Part shown: piece after piece, positions 1 to 13,902 of the stretch
How positions within the stretch are numbered: position 1 is the first letter of the stretch
Layout of the letters: every line of letters starts with the position of its first letter
DNA from: Comamonadaceae bacterium
Lineage (GTDB): Bacteria; Pseudomonadota; Gammaproteobacteria; Burkholderiales; Burkholderiaceae_C
DNA length: 32,129 bases
Assembly: GCA_021299875.1 (NCBI GenBank)
Contig: JAJTEW010000013.1
Span: 1-32,129, forward strand
Reading direction: 5' to 3'
Program-made: the position numbers and the translations under genes
The notes under the pieces: generated by a model
Told to the model about the DNA's origin: nothing
Databases searched by the model: none
The model's input: the letters and a program-made list of their open reading frames with translations, nothing else

Positions 1-118
1 CGTGTCGATCACTGTGAAGTTGATCAACCCCATTGCGATGGAAGAGGGCTTGCGCTTTGCCATCCGTGAAGGTGGCCGCACCGTTGGCGCGGGCGTCGTG
101 GCCAAGATCATTGCCTGA
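1..118 (+). CDS. tuf: Elongation factor Tu, C-terminal end (partial)
   Basis: The last 38 codons of EF-Tu, the GTPase that delivers aminoacyl-tRNA to the ribosome. The frame starts at base 2 and ends at TGA 116-118. The visible residues include the highly conserved EF-Tu domain 3 stretch with [20 protein letters not shown] followed by the typical AGVVAKIIA end. The 5' part lies outside the window. It is followed 12 bp later by tRNA-Trp and then secE-nusG, the usual betaproteobacterial order for one of the tuf copies. Confidence 0.95.
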
Positions 119-130
119 TCCATTTGCTGT

Positions 131-206
131 AGGGGTATAGCTCAATTGGCAGAGCGTCGGTCTCCAAAACCGAAGGTTGTAGGTTCGATTCCTACTGCCC
201 CTGCCA
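131..206 (+). tRNA. tRNA-Trp (anticodon CCA)
   Basis: A 76-nt cloverleaf with encoded CCA (204-206). The acceptor arms AGGGGTA (131-137) and TGCCCCT (196-202) pair over 7 bp, with one T-G wobble. The anticodon stem TCGGT/ACCGA closes a CTCCAAA loop, so the anticodon is CCA (Trp). The TTCGATT T-loop is present. It lies between tuf and secE, where tRNA-Trp is commonly found in proteobacteria, and is probably co-transcribed with tuf. Confidence 0.96.
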
Positions 207-226
207 CCTGAAAAGGTGGATTTTTC

Positions 227-251
227 AAGCCCGCTACATCCTAGCGGGCTT
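227..251 (+). terminator. Hairpin after tuf-tRNA-Trp
   Basis: A perfect 10-bp inverted repeat, AAGCCCGCTA (227-236) and TAGCGGGCTT (242-251), with a 5-nt loop. Only a pyrimidine-rich stretch (CCTTGTCT) follows, not a clean T-run. It is therefore a weak or partial terminator, or a processing hairpin, between the tRNA and secE. Confidence 0.55.
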
Positions 252-305
252 CCTTGTCTGATAAGAGTCCTCTGTGGAAGAGGCTCAACAAAGGTTTCAA
301 GCCGT

Positions 306-689
306 ATGGCAACGTCCGAAGTTCAAACCGTAAACACTGCAGGTGACAAGATGCGACTGGCTCTGGCCATTGCATTGGTGCTTGCAGGCTTGGTTGCTTA
401 CTACATGCTCGCAGCCCAAGGACCTTGGGTTCAGTGGGGTGGTTTGTTGGTGGCTTTGGTGGCGGCTGTGGTGGTCTTTTTCACTTCCGAAACTGGCCGC
501 GAATTGGTGGCTTTTGGACGTGATGCCATTCGCGAAACCAAAAAAGTGGTTTGGCCAGAGCGCAAAGAAGCCCTTCAAATCACGCTGTATGTCTTTGGCT
601 TCGTGGTGGTGATGGCGCTGTTCCTGTGGCTCACCGACAAAACTCTCGAATGGGTTTTTTACGATCTGATTCTGGGGTGGAAAAAATAA
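306..689 (+). CDS. secE: Preprotein translocase subunit SecE
   Basis: The 127-residue essential SecE subunit of the SecYEG channel in the inner membrane. Three hydrophobic segments are visible (about residues 17-35, 44-61 and 96-115), as in the three-helix E. coli protein of the same length. The conserved cytoplasmic amphipathic segment [14 protein letters not shown] precedes the last helix. The ATG at 306 is chosen because an AAAGG lies about 11 nt upstream; an in-frame upstream extension to 216 would run through the hairpin and has no SecE-like sequence. The stop (TAA 687-689) overlaps the nusG start by one base, so the two are translationally coupled. Confidence 0.96.
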   Translation: MATSEVQTVNTAGDKMRLALAIALVLAGLVAYYMLAAQGPWVQWGGLLVALVAAVVVFFTSETGRELVAFGRDAIRETKKVVWPERKEALQITLYVFGFVVVMALFLWLTDKTLEWVFYDLILGWKK

Positions 690-1270
690 TGAACGATGTC
701 GTAGTCAACGCGCCAATGGCCGGCTCTTCCACCAACCCGGACCTCAAATGGTATGTGGTCCATGCCTATTCCGGCATGGAAAAGGCGGTTGAGCGCAACA
801 TCATCGAGCGCATCACGCGTTCGGGCATGGAAACCAAATTTGGACGCATCTTGGTGCCCACTGAAGAAGTGGTGGAAATCAAAAACGGCCAGAAAAAAAC
901 CACCGAGAGAAAATTCTTTCCGGGTTATGTGCTGGTTGAAATGGTCATGGACGACGAAACATGGCACCTCGTCAAGCACACCAACAAGGTCACCGGCTTT
1001 GTGGGCGGCTCTAAAAATCGCCCTGCACCGATCTCAGAAGCCGATGTGGCCAAGATCGTTAACCAGATGCAAGAAGGCACAGACAAGCCCCGCCATAAGG
1101 TGGAGTTTGAAGTGGGTGAATACATCCGCGTCAAAGAAGGCCCATTCACTGACTTCAACGGAACCGTGGAAGAGGTCAACTACGAGCGCAACAAAATGCG
1201 CGTGTCGGTCACCATCTTTGGCCGTGCAACGCCCGTTGAGCTCGAATTTGGTCAGGTCGAAAAGACCTGA
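689..1270 (+). CDS. nusG: Transcription termination/antitermination factor NusG
   Basis: A 193-residue NusG that binds RNA polymerase and links it to Rho or to ribosomal protein S10. The N-terminal NGN domain starts with [18 protein letters not shown] (about residue 22) and contains [10 protein letters not shown]. The C-terminal KOW domain contains [19 protein letters not shown] (about residues 140-160). The ATG at 689 overlaps the secE stop (TAATG). The N-terminus has about 20 extra residues before the NGN domain compared with the shortest family members, which is common in Burkholderiales. Confidence 0.97.
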   Translation: MNDVVVNAPMAGSSTNPDLKWYVVHAYSGMEKAVERNIIERITRSGMETKFGRILVPTEEVVEIKNGQKKTTERKFFPGYVLVEMVMDDETWHLVKHTNKVTGFVGGSKNRPAPISEADVAKIVNQMQEGTDKPRHKVEFEVGEYIRVKEGPFTDFNGTVEEVNYERNKMRVSVTIFGRATPVELEFGQVEKT

Positions 1271-1393
1271 TCGTCCGCTCATTTTTCGGACTGGCGCTTC
1301 CCGACTCGGCGCCCGTCTTTGTTGTTGAGTCGTTAACCCCGGGGAGCCCAGGGCCCAAAAGCCCAAAGCGTTAAAACCCGCAAGGAGAAAAGC
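1271..1393 (+). promoter_or_regulatory. nusG-rplK intergenic leader, candidate L1 autoregulatory region
   Basis: A 123-bp gap before the rplK-rplA pair. It holds a short inverted repeat GGCGC (1293-1297)/GCGCC (1309-1313) followed by a T-rich stretch, a GC-rich segment around 1340-1365 with complementary GGGC/GCCC blocks, and a strong AAGGAG ribosome-binding site at 1381-1386. In E. coli, ribosomal protein L1 represses translation by binding the L11 leader mRNA. That the same applies here is inference; I did not fold the RNA. Confidence 0.4.
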
Positions 1394-1825
1394 ATGGCGA
1401 AAAAAATCGTCGGCTTCATCAAGCTGCAAGTGCCAGCTGGTAAAGCCAACCCATCACCACCCATTGGTCCAGCTTTGGGCCAGCGTGGTTTGAACATCAT
1501 GGAATTCTGCAAGGCGTTCAACGCCCAGACCCAAGGCGTCGAGCCAGGTCTGCCATTGCCCGTGGTCATCACGGCATTTGCAGACAAGTCCTTCACCTTC
1601 ATCATCAAGACACCGCCCGCAGCGACCTTGATCAAGAAGTCCTTGAAGCTCGACAAAGCTTCCACCAAGCCAGGCTTGGAAAAAGTGGGCAAGATCACTC
1701 GCGCTCAACTGGAAGACATCGCCAAGGCCAAGATGAAAGACTTGACCGCTGCCGATCTGGACGCGGCTGTTCGCACCATCGCTGGTACTGCCCGATCTAT
1801 GGGCGTGAATGTGGAGGGCGTGTAA
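1394..1825 (+). CDS. rplK: 50S ribosomal protein L11
   Basis: A 143-residue L11, which binds the GTPase-associated region of 23S rRNA. The N-terminal domain carries the conserved [21 protein letters not shown] proline-rich switch region and [15 protein letters not shown]. The C-terminal RNA-binding domain ends with [14 protein letters not shown]. The length matches the family (about 142). The AAGGAG ribosome-binding site ends 7 nt before the ATG. The stop is immediately followed by the rplA ATG (TAAATG), so L11 and L1 are coupled. Confidence 0.98.
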   Translation: MAKKIVGFIKLQVPAGKANPSPPIGPALGQRGLNIMEFCKAFNAQTQGVEPGLPLPVVITAFADKSFTFIIKTPPAATLIKKSLKLDKASTKPGLEKVGKITRAQLEDIAKAKMKDLTAADLDAAVRTIAGTARSMGVNVEGV

Positions 1826-2521
1826 ATGTCCAAGCTCACTAAAAAACAAAAAACCCTCGTTGGCAAAGTCGACAGCCTGAAGCTGTACGCCTTGGCCGAT
1901 GCCTTGACCATTGTCAAAGAGTGCGCAACAGCCAAGTTCGATGAGTCCATCGACGTGGCCGTGCAACTCGGTATCGATGCAAAGAAGTCTGACCAAGTGG
2001 TGCGTGGCGCCGTGGTGTTGCCTAACGGCACCGGCAAAACAGCACGCGTGGCCGTGTTTGCCCAAGGCGCCAAGGCTGAAGAAGCTTTGGCAGCGGGTGC
2101 AGACGTGGTCGGCATGGACGACTTGGCAGCCCGCGTCAAAGCTGGCGACATGCCTTTCGACGTGGTGATTGCCGCCCCTGATGCGATGCGCGTTGTGGGT
2201 ACTTTGGGTCAAATCCTGGGCCCACGCGGTCTGATGCCTAACCCCAAAGTCGGTACCGTGACCCCAGACGTTGCCACTGCGGTGCGCAATGCCAAAGCCG
2301 GTCAGGTGCAATTCCGTGTCGATAAGGCCGGTATCGTGCATGGCACCATCGGTCGCCGCTCGTTCGACACCGACAAGTTGCAAGGCAACTTGGCCGCATT
2401 GGTTGAGGCCTTGGTCAAAGCCAAGCCCGCGACCAGCAAAGGCATTTACCTGCGCAAAATTGCTGTCTCGTCGACCATGGGTGTGGGCGTTCGCGTCGAC
2501 ACACAATCCATCTCGGCGTGA
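1826..2521 (+). CDS. rplA: 50S ribosomal protein L1
   Basis: A 231-residue L1, the protein of the ribosomal L1 stalk and, in E. coli, translational repressor of its own operon. Recognisable blocks are VVLPNGTGK near residue 67, the [17 protein letters not shown] signature seen here as [15 protein letters not shown] (about residues 130-145), and the C-terminal [10 protein letters not shown]. It starts directly after the rplK stop with no gap. Length is normal for the family. Confidence 0.98.
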   Translation: MSKLTKKQKTLVGKVDSLKLYALADALTIVKECATAKFDESIDVAVQLGIDAKKSDQVVRGAVVLPNGTGKTARVAVFAQGAKAEEALAAGADVVGMDDLAARVKAGDMPFDVVIAAPDAMRVVGTLGQILGPRGLMPNPKVGTVTPDVATAVRNAKAGQVQFRVDKAGIVHGTIGRRSFDTDKLQGNLAALVEALVKAKPATSKGIYLRKIAVSSTMGVGVRVDTQSISA

Positions 2522-2775
2522 TGGCAGAAATTTGAGGGGCTCGAAAGAGCGCCTCAATGTGGTGGGCCGCTGTATTTGCAAAAGTACAGCGGGCCATCCA
2601 AGACCGTTGGTGCACACCCTGTGTGCTTAATCAACAAAACTGCAGGTGATCCTGAAGTTTTGGGCCAACGCAGATGGCGATCCCGCTGCAGATGGATGAA
2701 GATCCAAAACAGTTGGTCGCTGCAAATAGGCGTGTTTCAGGGGTGACCCGAAAAACACATACAAAGGAGTAGACC
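2522..2775 (+). promoter_or_regulatory. rplA-rplJ intergenic region: probable L10 leader
   Basis: A 254-bp non-coding gap upstream of rplJ-rplL. Visible structures are an 11-bp arm pair with one mismatch (2532-2542/2547-2557) capped by a GAAA tetraloop, a second hairpin CCGCTGTA (2567-2574)/TACAGCGG (2585-2592), and long-range complementarity GTTTTGG (2657-2663)/CCAAAAC (2704-2710). In many bacteria the L10-L7/L12 complex binds a folded leader here and represses translation. Assignment to the L10-leader RNA family is inferred from position and structure only. Confidence 0.5.
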
Positions 2776-3282
2776 TTGAGTCTGAATCGCAGTGAGAAAG
2801 AAGCGGTCATTTCCGAAGTGACCGACCTCGCAGCTAAAGCTCAAACGCTTGTGATGGCGGAATACCGTGGTATCACGGTCGCTGACATGACCAACCTGCG
2901 CGTCAAAGCTCGCAGCCTCGGCGTATCGCTGACGGTGTTGAAAAACACCTTGGCTCGCCGTGCTGTGACAGGTACGCAGTTTGAAGTTGTCGCCGACCAG
3001 ATGACCGGTCCGCTGATCTACGGCTTCTCTGAAGATGCAGTGGCCGCCGCGAAAGTGGTGGCCGACTTCGCGAAAACCAACGACAAGTTGGTCATTCGTG
3101 CAGGTGCATTTGCAGGCAAAGCTTTGGACGTGAACGGCGTTAAGCAATTGGCAAACATCCCTTCGAAAGAAGTTTTGTTGGCTCAGTTGTGTGGCTTGTT
3201 GATGTCGCCCATGTCGCGTACAGCCGTTGTGCTGGGTGCGCTGGTGGCCAAAAAAGGCGAAGGCGAAGCTGTTGCCGCTTAA
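2776..3282 (+). CDS. rplJ: 50S ribosomal protein L10
   Basis: A 168-residue L10, base of the L7/L12 stalk. Conserved features are [16 protein letters not shown] (about residues 27-42), LKNTLARRA and GPLIYGFS. The C-terminal helix that recruits L12 dimers is present, followed by a short Lys/Glu/Ala tail. The start is a TTG at 2776, chosen because AAAGGAG (2763-2769) sits 6 nt upstream and the residues that follow ([14 protein letters not shown]) match the usual L10 N-terminus; no suitable ATG exists nearby. It is followed 40 bp later by rplL. Confidence 0.96.
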   Translation: MSLNRSEKEAVISEVTDLAAKAQTLVMAEYRGITVADMTNLRVKARSLGVSLTVLKNTLARRAVTGTQFEVVADQMTGPLIYGFSEDAVAAAKVVADFAKTNDKLVIRAGAFAGKALDVNGVKQLANIPSKEVLLAQLCGLLMSPMSRTAVVLGALVAKKGEGEAVAA

Positions 3283-3322
3283 GGCCAGCGTTCGTGTTTT
3301 AACCAATTGTTAGGAAATAAAA

Positions 3323-3697
3323 ATGGCATTCGATAAAGACGCATTTTTGACCGCGCTGGACAGCATGACGGTCATGGAACTCAACGACCTGGTGAAAGCC
3401 ATCGAAGAGAAGTTTGGTGTGAGCGCTGCCGCTATGGCCGCGCCTGCTGCTGCAGGTGGCGGTGCTGCTGCAGCAGCTGAAGAGAAGACCGAGTTCAACG
3501 TTGTGTTGCTCGAAGCCGGCGCCAACAAAGTGTCCGTGATCAAGGCTGTGCGCGAAATCACCGGTCTGGGCTTGAAAGAAGCCAAAGACTTGGTCGATGG
3601 CGCACCCAAAGCTGTCAAAGAAGCTTTGCCAAAAGCTGACGCTGAAGCGGCCAAGAAGAAGCTGGAAGAAGCTGGCGCTAAGGCCGAACTGAAGTAA
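3323..3697 (+). CDS. rplL: 50S ribosomal protein L7/L12
   Basis: A 124-residue L7/L12, the multi-copy stalk protein that recruits translation GTPases. The N-terminal dimerisation domain ([20 protein letters not shown]) is followed by an alanine/glycine-rich hinge (about residues 37-52). The C-terminal globular domain contains the EKTEFNVVL start and [20 protein letters not shown] end. The ribosome-binding site is AGGAAA about 8 nt upstream. Length is typical. Confidence 0.98.
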   Translation: MAFDKDAFLTALDSMTVMELNDLVKAIEEKFGVSAAAMAAPAAAGGGAAAAAEEKTEFNVVLLEAGANKVSVIKAVREITGLGLKEAKDLVDGAPKAVKEALPKADAEAAKKKLEEAGAKAELK

Positions 3698-3999
3698 TTC
3701 GGTTGTGTTCCAAGGCTGGAGTGTCCGAAAGGGCCTCCAGCCTTTGGTGCTTGAAGAGCACACCGAAAAGTTGACTCAAAACAGCCATCTTTTCAGTGAT
3801 GTAGCGAAACACCGGAAAGCAGATTTCAACAAGTCCGCTTTCCAGTGTTTTCTGACCCGACTGCAGAAAACCCTTGGTTCGGGTTGCGTGCAATGCGCAA
3901 TCGTCCGCCAAAGCTGGTAGAGGCCAGCCGCCAAGACCGTTGAAGGGGTGCAAAAGCCCATTCAACACACAGTTCTGAAAGATCAAGCCCGGAGATCTC
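3698..3999 (+). promoter_or_regulatory. rplL-rpoB intergenic region with attenuator-like hairpins
   Basis: A 302-bp gap with no gene. Hairpin 1 is a perfect 10-bp arm pair, AAGGCTGGAG (3712-3721)/CTCCAGCCTT (3735-3744), with no T-run after it. Hairpin 2 is a 14-bp arm pair with one mismatch (3807-3820/3837-3850) that ends in a short TTTT. In E. coli the rplL-rpoB gap contains a partial attenuator and an RNase III site that lower rpoBC expression relative to the ribosomal genes. A similar role here is inference. GGAG (3991-3994) is the rpoB ribosome-binding site. Confidence 0.5.
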
Positions 4000-8124
<4,125 letters not shown>

Positions 8125-8147
8125 TTCACAGGCAAAGGATTTAAACC

Positions 8148-11100
8148 ATGAAATCACTACTCGACCTGTTCAAGCAGTTCACGCCCGATGACCATTTCGA
8201 TGCGATCCGCATCGGCTTGGCATCGCCCGAGAAGATCCGTTCGTGGTCTTTCGGTGAAGTGAAAAAGCCGGAAACCATCAACTACCGCACCTTCAAACCC
8301 GAGCGCGACGGTCTGTTTTGCGCCAAAATTTTTGGCCCCATCAAAGACTATGAGTGCCTGTGCGGTAAATACAAACGCCTCAAGCACCGCGGCGTGATCT
8401 GCGAGAAGTGCGGCGTTGAAGTCACACAGACCAAAGTGCGTCGCGAGCGCATGGGACACATTGACTTGGCCGCGCCTTGCGCCCACATCTGGTTCCTCAA
8501 GTCATTGCCGTCGCGTTTGGGCCTGGTGCTCGACATGACGCTGCGCGACATCGAGCGCGTGTTGTACTTTGAAGCCTATGTCGTGACCGATCCCGGCATG
8601 ACCCCGCTGAAAAAGTTCGGCATCATGAGCGAAGACGACTACGACGCCAAGATCAAGGAATACGGCGATGAGTTCGTCGCCAAGATGGGTGCCGAAGGCA
8701 TCAAGGAATTGCTGCAAAGCATCGACATTGAAAGCGAAATCGAGCGCCTGCGTGGTGATTTGACCGGCTCCGAACTCAAGGTCAAGAAAAACTCCAAGCG
8801 CCTCAAAGTGCTGGAAGCTTTCAAGAAGTCCGGCATCAAGCCCGAGTGGATGGTGCTCGAAGTGTTGCCCGTGCTGCCACCGGATTTGCGTCCTTTGGTG
8901 CCACTGGACGGTGGCCGCTTTGCGACCTCTGATCTGAATGACCTGTACCGCCGGGTCATCAACCGCAACAGCCGTCTGCGCCGTTTGCTGGAGCTCAAGG
9001 CGCCCGAGATCATCGCGCGCAACGAAAAGCGCATGTTGCAAGAAGCCGTGGACAGCTTGCTGGACAACGGCCGTCGCGGCAAAGCCATGACCGGCGCCAA
9101 CAAGCGCGCCCTGAAGTCTTTGGCCGACATGATCAAAGGCAAGAGCGGTCGTTTCCGTCAAAACTTGCTGGGCAAGCGCGTCGACTACTCCGGTCGTTCC
9201 GTCATCACCGTGGGTCCAACCCTCAAGTTGCACCAGTGCGGTTTGCCCAAGTTGATGGCCATCGAATTGTTCAAACCCTTCATCTTTGCCCGTCTCGAGT
9301 CGATGGGCATCGCCACCACCATCAAGGCGGCCAAAAAAGAAGTTGAAGCCGGCACCCCTGTGGTGTGGGACATCTTGGAAGAGGTCATCAAAGAGCACCC
9401 CGTGATGTTGAACCGTGCGCCGACGCTGCACCGTTTGGGCATCCAGGCTTTTGAGCCCCTGCTGATCGAAGGCAAAGCCATTCAGCTGCACCCCCTCGTG
9501 TGTGCGGCTTTCAACGCCGACTTCGACGGTGACCAGATGGCCGTTCACGTGCCGCTGTCGGTCGAAGCGCAAATGGAAGCCCGCACCTTGATGCTGGCCT
9601 CCAACAACATCCTGTTCCCCGCTTCGGGCGAGCCCTCCATCGTGCCGTCGCAAGACGTGGTGCTGGGTTTGTACTACGCCACACGTGACCGCATCAACGC
9701 CAAAGGCGAAGGCCTGATCTTCTCCGACATCGGTGAAGTGCAGCGCGCCCTGGACGCCGATGCTGTCGAGTTGACCGCCAAGATCACCGTGCGCATGACC
9801 GAGTGGACCAAAGACAAAGCCACAGGCGAATTCGTCTCGTCGGTGTCGATGGTGGAGACCACCGTGGGCCGCGCGCTGTTGTCCGAGATCCTGCCCAAGG
9901 GCCTGCCTTTCAGCAACTTGAACAAAGCGCTGAAGAAGAAGGAAATCTCCAAGCTGATCAACACCTCTTTCCGCAAGTGCGGCTTGAAAGAAACGGTGGT
10001 TTTCGCCGACAAATTGTTGCAAAACGGTTTCCGTCTGGCCACACGCGCCGGCATCTCGATTGGTATTGACGACATGTTGGTGCCGCCCGAAAAGCCCGCC
10101 ATCATTGAAGCTGCCGAAAAAGAAGTCCGCGACATCGAACAGCAATACGTCTCCGGTCTCGTGACCGCTGGCGAGCGCTACAACAAGGTTGTGGACATCT
10201 GGGGCAAAGCCGGTGACGTCGTCTCCAAGGTGATGATGGACCAGCTGCGCAAAGAGAAAACCATTGACCGTCACGGCAACGAAGTCGATCAGGAATCGTT
10301 CAACTCGATTTACATGATGGCCGACTCCGGTGCCCGCGGTTCTGCCGCGCAGATCCGTCAGCTGGCCGGCATGCGTGGCCTGATGGCCAAGCCCGACGGC
10401 TCCATCATCGAGACCCCCATCACGGCGAACTTCCGTGAAGGCCTCAACGTATTGCAGTACTTCATCTCAACCCACGGTGCACGTAAAGGCTTGGCCGACA
10501 CGGCGTTGAAGACCGCCAATTCGGGTTACCTGACCCGCCGTTTGTGCGACGTGGTGCAAGACTTGGTCGTGACCGAGCAAGACTGCGGAACCCGCAACGG
10601 TTCCCTGATGCGCGCCATCGTTGAAGGTGGTGAAGTGATCGAGTCCCTGCGCGACCGCGCTTTGGGCCGCACCGTCGTCGAAGACGTGTTGCATCCCGAA
10701 ACACGCGCCGTCATGGTCAAAACCGGCGTCATGCTGGACGAAGACATGTTGGACGAGTTGGAATTGGTCGGCGTGGACGAAGTCAAAGTCCGCACCGCAC
10801 TGACCTGCGAGACACGTTTTGGTTTGTGCGCCAGCTGCTACGGCCGCGATTTGGGCCGTGGTGGCTTGATCAACACCGGTGAAGCTGTGGGCATCATTGC
10901 CGCTCAGTCGATCGGTGAGCCAGGCACACAGTTGACCATGCGCACCTTCCACATCGGTGGTGCGGCTTCGCGTGCATCGGTGGCCTCCAGTGTGGAAGCC
11001 AAGTCCAACGGCACGATTGGCTTCAATGCCACCATGCGTTATGTGACCAACACCAAAGGCGAGTTGGTGGTGATTTCGCGCTCCGGTGAAATCATCATCT

Positions 11101-12362
11101 CCGATGCTGGACGTGAGCGCGAGCGTCACAAAGTGCCTTACGGTGCGATCTTGGCCGTCAAGCCCGACCAATCCATCAAGGCCGGTGTCATCTTGGCCAA
11201 CTGGGATCCGTTGACACGCCCCATCATCACCGAGTTCGCTGGTAAGGTTCAATTCGAAAACGTCGAAGAAGGCCTCACCGTGGCCAAGCAGATGGACGAG
11301 GTCACTGGCCTGTCCACCTTGGTGGTCATCGACCCCAAGCGTCGTGGTGCTGCCAAGGTCATCCGCCCTCAGGTCAAGTTGATCGATGCTTCTGGCAAAG
11401 AAGTCAAGATCCCCGGCACCGACCATTCGGTGACGATTGGCTTCCAGATCGGCTCGTTGATCCAAGTGCGCGACGGCATGGACGTGGGTCCTGGCGAGGT
11501 GTTGGCCCGTATCCCGGTCGAAGGTCAAAAGACCCGAGACATCACCGGCGGTTTGCCACGTGTGGCCGAACTGTTCGAAGCCCGCACACCCAAAGACAAG
11601 GGCATGCTGGCCGAGATGACCGGTACCGTGTCGTTCGGTAAAGAGACCAAGGGCAAAGTCCGCTTGCAGATCACCGATCCTGAAGGCAAGGTCTGGGATG
11701 AATTGATCCCCAAGGAAAAGAACATCCTGGTGCACGAAGGCCAAGTGGTCAACAAAGGCGAGAGCATTGTGGACGGTCCTGCCGACCCACAAGACATCCT
11801 GCGCCTGTTGGGCATGGAAGAGTTGGCCCGTTACATCGTGGACGAAGTCCAGGACGTGTACCGCTTGCAAGGCGTGAAGATCAACGACAAGCACATCGAA
11901 GTGATTGTTCGTCAGATGCTGCGCCGTGTGGTGGTGGAGAACATCGGCGAGTCCACCTACATCTCCGGTGAGCAGGTGGAGCGCTCCGAAATTCTCAACA
12001 CCAACGAAGCTTTGCAGCGCGAGGGCAAGATTCCTGCAACCTTCAGCAACTTGCTGTTGGGTATCACCAAGGCCTCCTTGTCGACCGACTCGTTCATCTC
12101 GGCCGCTTCCTTCCAGGAAACGACCCGTGTGTTGACCGAAGCGGCCATCATGGGCAAGCGCGACGAGTTGCGCGGCTTGAAGGAAAACGTGATCGTGGGT
12201 CGTTTGATTCCTGCCGGTACAGGCTTGGCCTATCACAAGGCCCGTGCCGTGAAAGACGCGATGGACGATGCCGAGCGCAAAGCCATTGCCGATGCGGAAG
12301 CTGCGGACTTGGCGGGTGAGTCCACCGAAGACACCGTCACCGACGCCGGCGAAGCCGCCTAA
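8148..12362 (+). CDS. rpoC: DNA-directed RNA polymerase subunit beta'
   Basis: The full-length 1404-residue beta' subunit. The first zinc site is C70, C72, C85 and C88 ([20 protein letters not shown]). The catalytic magnesium motif [12 protein letters not shown] gives D458, D460 and D462. The second zinc site is C813, C887, C894 and C897. The trigger-loop region [16 protein letters not shown] is intact. The C-terminus ends in an acidic/alanine-rich tail. AAAGGA lies about 9 nt before the ATG. A terminator-like hairpin follows the stop, closing the operon. Confidence 0.99.
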   Translation: MKSLLDLFKQFTPDDHFDAIRIGLASPEKIRSWSFGEVKKPETINYRTFKPERDGLFCAKIFGPIKDYECLCGKYKRLKHRGVICEKCGVEVTQTKVRRERMGHIDLAAPCAHIWFLKSLPSRLGLVLDMTLRDIERVLYFEAYVVTDPGMTPLKKFGIMSEDDYDAKIKEYGDEFVAKMGAEGIKELLQSIDIESEIERLRGDLTGSELKVKKNSKRLKVLEAFKKSGIKPEWMVLEVLPVLPPDLRPLVPLDGGRFATSDLNDLYRRVINRNSRLRRLLELKAPEIIARNEKRMLQEAVDSLLDNGRRGKAMTGANKRALKSLADMIKGKSGRFRQNLLGKRVDYSGRSVITVGPTLKLHQCGLPKLMAIELFKPFIFARLESMGIATTIKAAKKEVEAGTPVVWDILEEVIKEHPVMLNRAPTLHRLGIQAFEPLLIEGKAIQLHPLVCAAFNADFDGDQMAVHVPLSVEAQMEARTLMLASNNILFPASGEPSIVPSQDVVLGLYYATRDRINAKGEGLIFSDIGEVQRALDADAVELTAKITVRMTEWTKDKATGEFVSSVSMVETTVGRALLSEILPKGLPFSNLNKALKKKEISKLINTSFRKCGLKETVVFADKLLQNGFRLATRAGISIGIDDMLVPPEKPAIIEAAEKEVRDIEQQYVSGLVTAGERYNKVVDIWGKAGDVVSKVMMDQLRKEKTIDRHGNEVDQESFNSIYMMADSGARGSAAQIRQLAGMRGLMAKPDGSIIETPITANFREGLNVLQYFISTHGARKGLADTALKTANSGYLTRRLCDVVQDLVVTEQDCGTRNGSLMRAIVEGGEVIESLRDRALGRTVVEDVLHPETRAVMVKTGVMLDEDMLDELELVGVDEVKVRTALTCETRFGLCASCYGRDLGRGGLINTGEAVGIIAAQSIGEPGTQLTMRTFHIGGAASRASVASSVEAKSNGTIGFNATMRYVTNTKGELVVISRSGEIIISDAGRERERHKVPYGAILAVKPDQSIKAGVILANWDPLTRPIITEFAGKVQFENVEEGLTVAKQMDEVTGLSTLVVIDPKRRGAAKVIRPQVKLIDASGKEVKIPGTDHSVTIGFQIGSLIQVRDGMDVGPGEVLARIPVEGQKTRDITGGLPRVAELFEARTPKDKGMLAEMTGTVSFGKETKGKVRLQITDPEGKVWDELIPKEKNILVHEGQVVNKGESIVDGPADPQDILRLLGMEELARYIVDEVQDVYRLQGVKINDKHIEVIVRQMLRRVVVENIGESTYISGEQVERSEILNTNEALQREGKIPATFSNLLLGITKASLSTDSFISAASFQETTRVLTEAAIMGKRDELRGLKENVIVGRLIPAGTGLAYHKARAVKDAMDDAERKAIADAEAADLAGESTEDTVTDAGEAA

Positions 12363-12394
12363 GCAAACGAGTCGCCGGTCCCCCGGTGACCCTG

Positions 12395-12431
12395 AACAGC
12401 CCCTGTACCGCCACGTGGTCAGGGGCTGTTT
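12395..12431 (+). terminator. Terminator-like hairpin after rpoC
   Basis: A perfect 11-bp inverted repeat, AACAGCCCCTG (12395-12405) and CAGGGGCTGTT (12420-12430), with a 14-nt loop, followed by a T-rich stretch (TCATTTCC). It is well placed to end the rplKAJL-rpoBC transcript 33 bp after the rpoC stop. Confidence 0.75.
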
Positions 12432-12462
12432 CATTTCCAAATAGGTACTCACGGCCCACCCC

Positions 12463-13902
12463 ATGACCCCACCGCCACGTCCACCAAGCCCCTCAAGCCC
12501 TTCTGGGGCGCCTCGGGCGTTTCGACCGATTTCCAAGGCGCCCGCAGTCCGTTCGCCGGTTGAGTCTTCCACGCAAGCGGCACCCAATCACTCGGCGCCC
12601 TTGTGGCAACTGCTGCAACAAACGGCGGCGGCGGTGCAGGCGGTGCGCGCTGGGCGTTCATTGACCTCTCAAATCGAGGCCGTGCCCAAAGACCTGCGGC
12701 CTGGCGTTCAATCCTTGGCCTTTCAAGTCATGCGGCAGTTGGGGCGGGCCATCGCCCTGCGCGAGCAATTGGCCAGCAAAGCCCCACCCCCGGCCGCCGA
12801 TGCATTGCTGTGCACCGCCTTGGCACTGTGCTGGCAAGACGCTGCGGCGCCCTACCCGGTGCACACCTTGGTCAACCAAGCCGTGGAAGCCGCCCGCCAG
12901 CAAAGAACGACGCACGCCCAAAGCGGTTTCATCAACGCGTGTCTGAGGCGCTTCATGCGCGAACGCGAAGCCCTGGTGGCCCAGACCGATGCCAACCCGC
13001 AGGCTGTTTGGAATCACCCAATGTGGTGGATCGAGCGCCTGCAGGCCGAATACCCGGCGCAATGGCAAAGCCTGTTGACCATGGCGCAGCTGCCCCCGCC
13101 CATGAGCTTGCGCGTCGATCCACGCCACCACAGCGTGGCACAGTACCAGGCCCAGTTGCTGGCCCTGGGTTTGCCAGCCAAAGCCGTTGGGGCCACGGGG
13201 TTGCAACTGGACAAAGCGGTGCCTGTGCACCAGCTGCCAGGCTTTGCTGAAGGGCATGTATCGGTTCAAGACGCTGCGGCGCAAGTGGCCGCGCCTTTGT
13301 TGTTGCAAGGCCGCGAGGCTGATCAGCCCTGGCGCATCCTGGACGCCTGCGCTGCCCCAGGTGGCAAAACCGCTCACTTGTTGGCCTGTTACCCCCAGGC
13401 CCGAGTGCTGGCACTGGATGTGGATGCCAGCCGCTGCCAGCGGATTGACCAAAATTTGCAGCGATTGGGGGTTCAGGCCGAAGTTCGCACTGCCGATGCT
13501 GCCCAACCCGCCAGCTGGTGGGACGGTGAAAGCTTTGACGCCATCTTGCTGGACGCGCCGTGCACCGCGTCGGGCATCGTTCGCAGGCACCCTGACGTGC
13601 GTTGGCTGCGTCGCCCCACCGACAGCGCCCAGTTGGGCCAAATTCAGGCCCAACTGCTCAAAGCCCTGTGGCCTCTATTGGCCCCGGGCGGTCGACTGCT
13701 GTACTGCACCTGCTCGGTGTTCCGTTCCGAGGGGGATGAAATCGTGCAAGCGTTTCTTCAGCGCAACACCCATGCCCAATTGCTGCCCTCTCCAGGGCAT
13801 TTGATACCCGGTCACGCGCCTACAGGTCTTCCGGTCATGGACAATGCACTGGGTGAACACGATGGGTTTTATTACGCGCTGCTGGAAAAAGACCGGGCTT
13901 GA
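12463..13902 (+). CDS. rsmB: 16S rRNA (cytosine-967-C5)-methyltransferase RsmB
   Basis: A 479-residue SAM-dependent RNA m5C methyltransferase of the RsmB/Sun family. An N-terminal NusB-like helical domain (about residues 45-180, including VHTLVNQAVEAAR and SGFINACLRRFMRE) precedes the catalytic domain. SAM motif I is DACAAPGGKTAHLL (from D294). The two conserved cysteines are C367 in LDAPCTASGI and C417 in YCTCSVF; in the family the second is the nucleophile and the first helps release. The first ~45 residues are Pro/Ser-rich with no visible domain, and the upstream ribosome-binding site is weak, so the true start could lie further in. Confidence 0.93.
   Translation: MTPPPRPPSPSSPSGAPRAFRPISKAPAVRSPVESSTQAAPNHSAPLWQLLQQTAAAVQAVRAGRSLTSQIEAVPKDLRPGVQSLAFQVMRQLGRAIALREQLASKAPPPAADALLCTALALCWQDAAAPYPVHTLVNQAVEAARQQRTTHAQSGFINACLRRFMREREALVAQTDANPQAVWNHPMWWIERLQAEYPAQWQSLLTMAQLPPPMSLRVDPRHHSVAQYQAQLLALGLPAKAVGATGLQLDKAVPVHQLPGFAEGHVSVQDAAAQVAAPLLLQGREADQPWRILDACAAPGGKTAHLLACYPQARVLALDVDASRCQRIDQNLQRLGVQAEVRTADAAQPASWWDGESFDAILLDAPCTASGIVRRHPDVRWLRRPTDSAQLGQIQAQLLKALWPLLAPGGRLLYCTCSVFRSEGDEIVQAFLQRNTHAQLLPSPGHLIPGHAPTGLPVMDNALGEHDGFYYALLEKDRA

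Noticed and set aside
10..200. Possible frameshifted tuf copy or second tRNA in the first 200 bp
   Set aside because: The tuf frame is intact to its stop and only one cloverleaf can be drawn.
1454..2617. 387-codon minus-strand frame opposite rplK-rplA
   Set aside because: Shadow of the two ribosomal protein genes, His/Gly/Gln-rich and without a domain.
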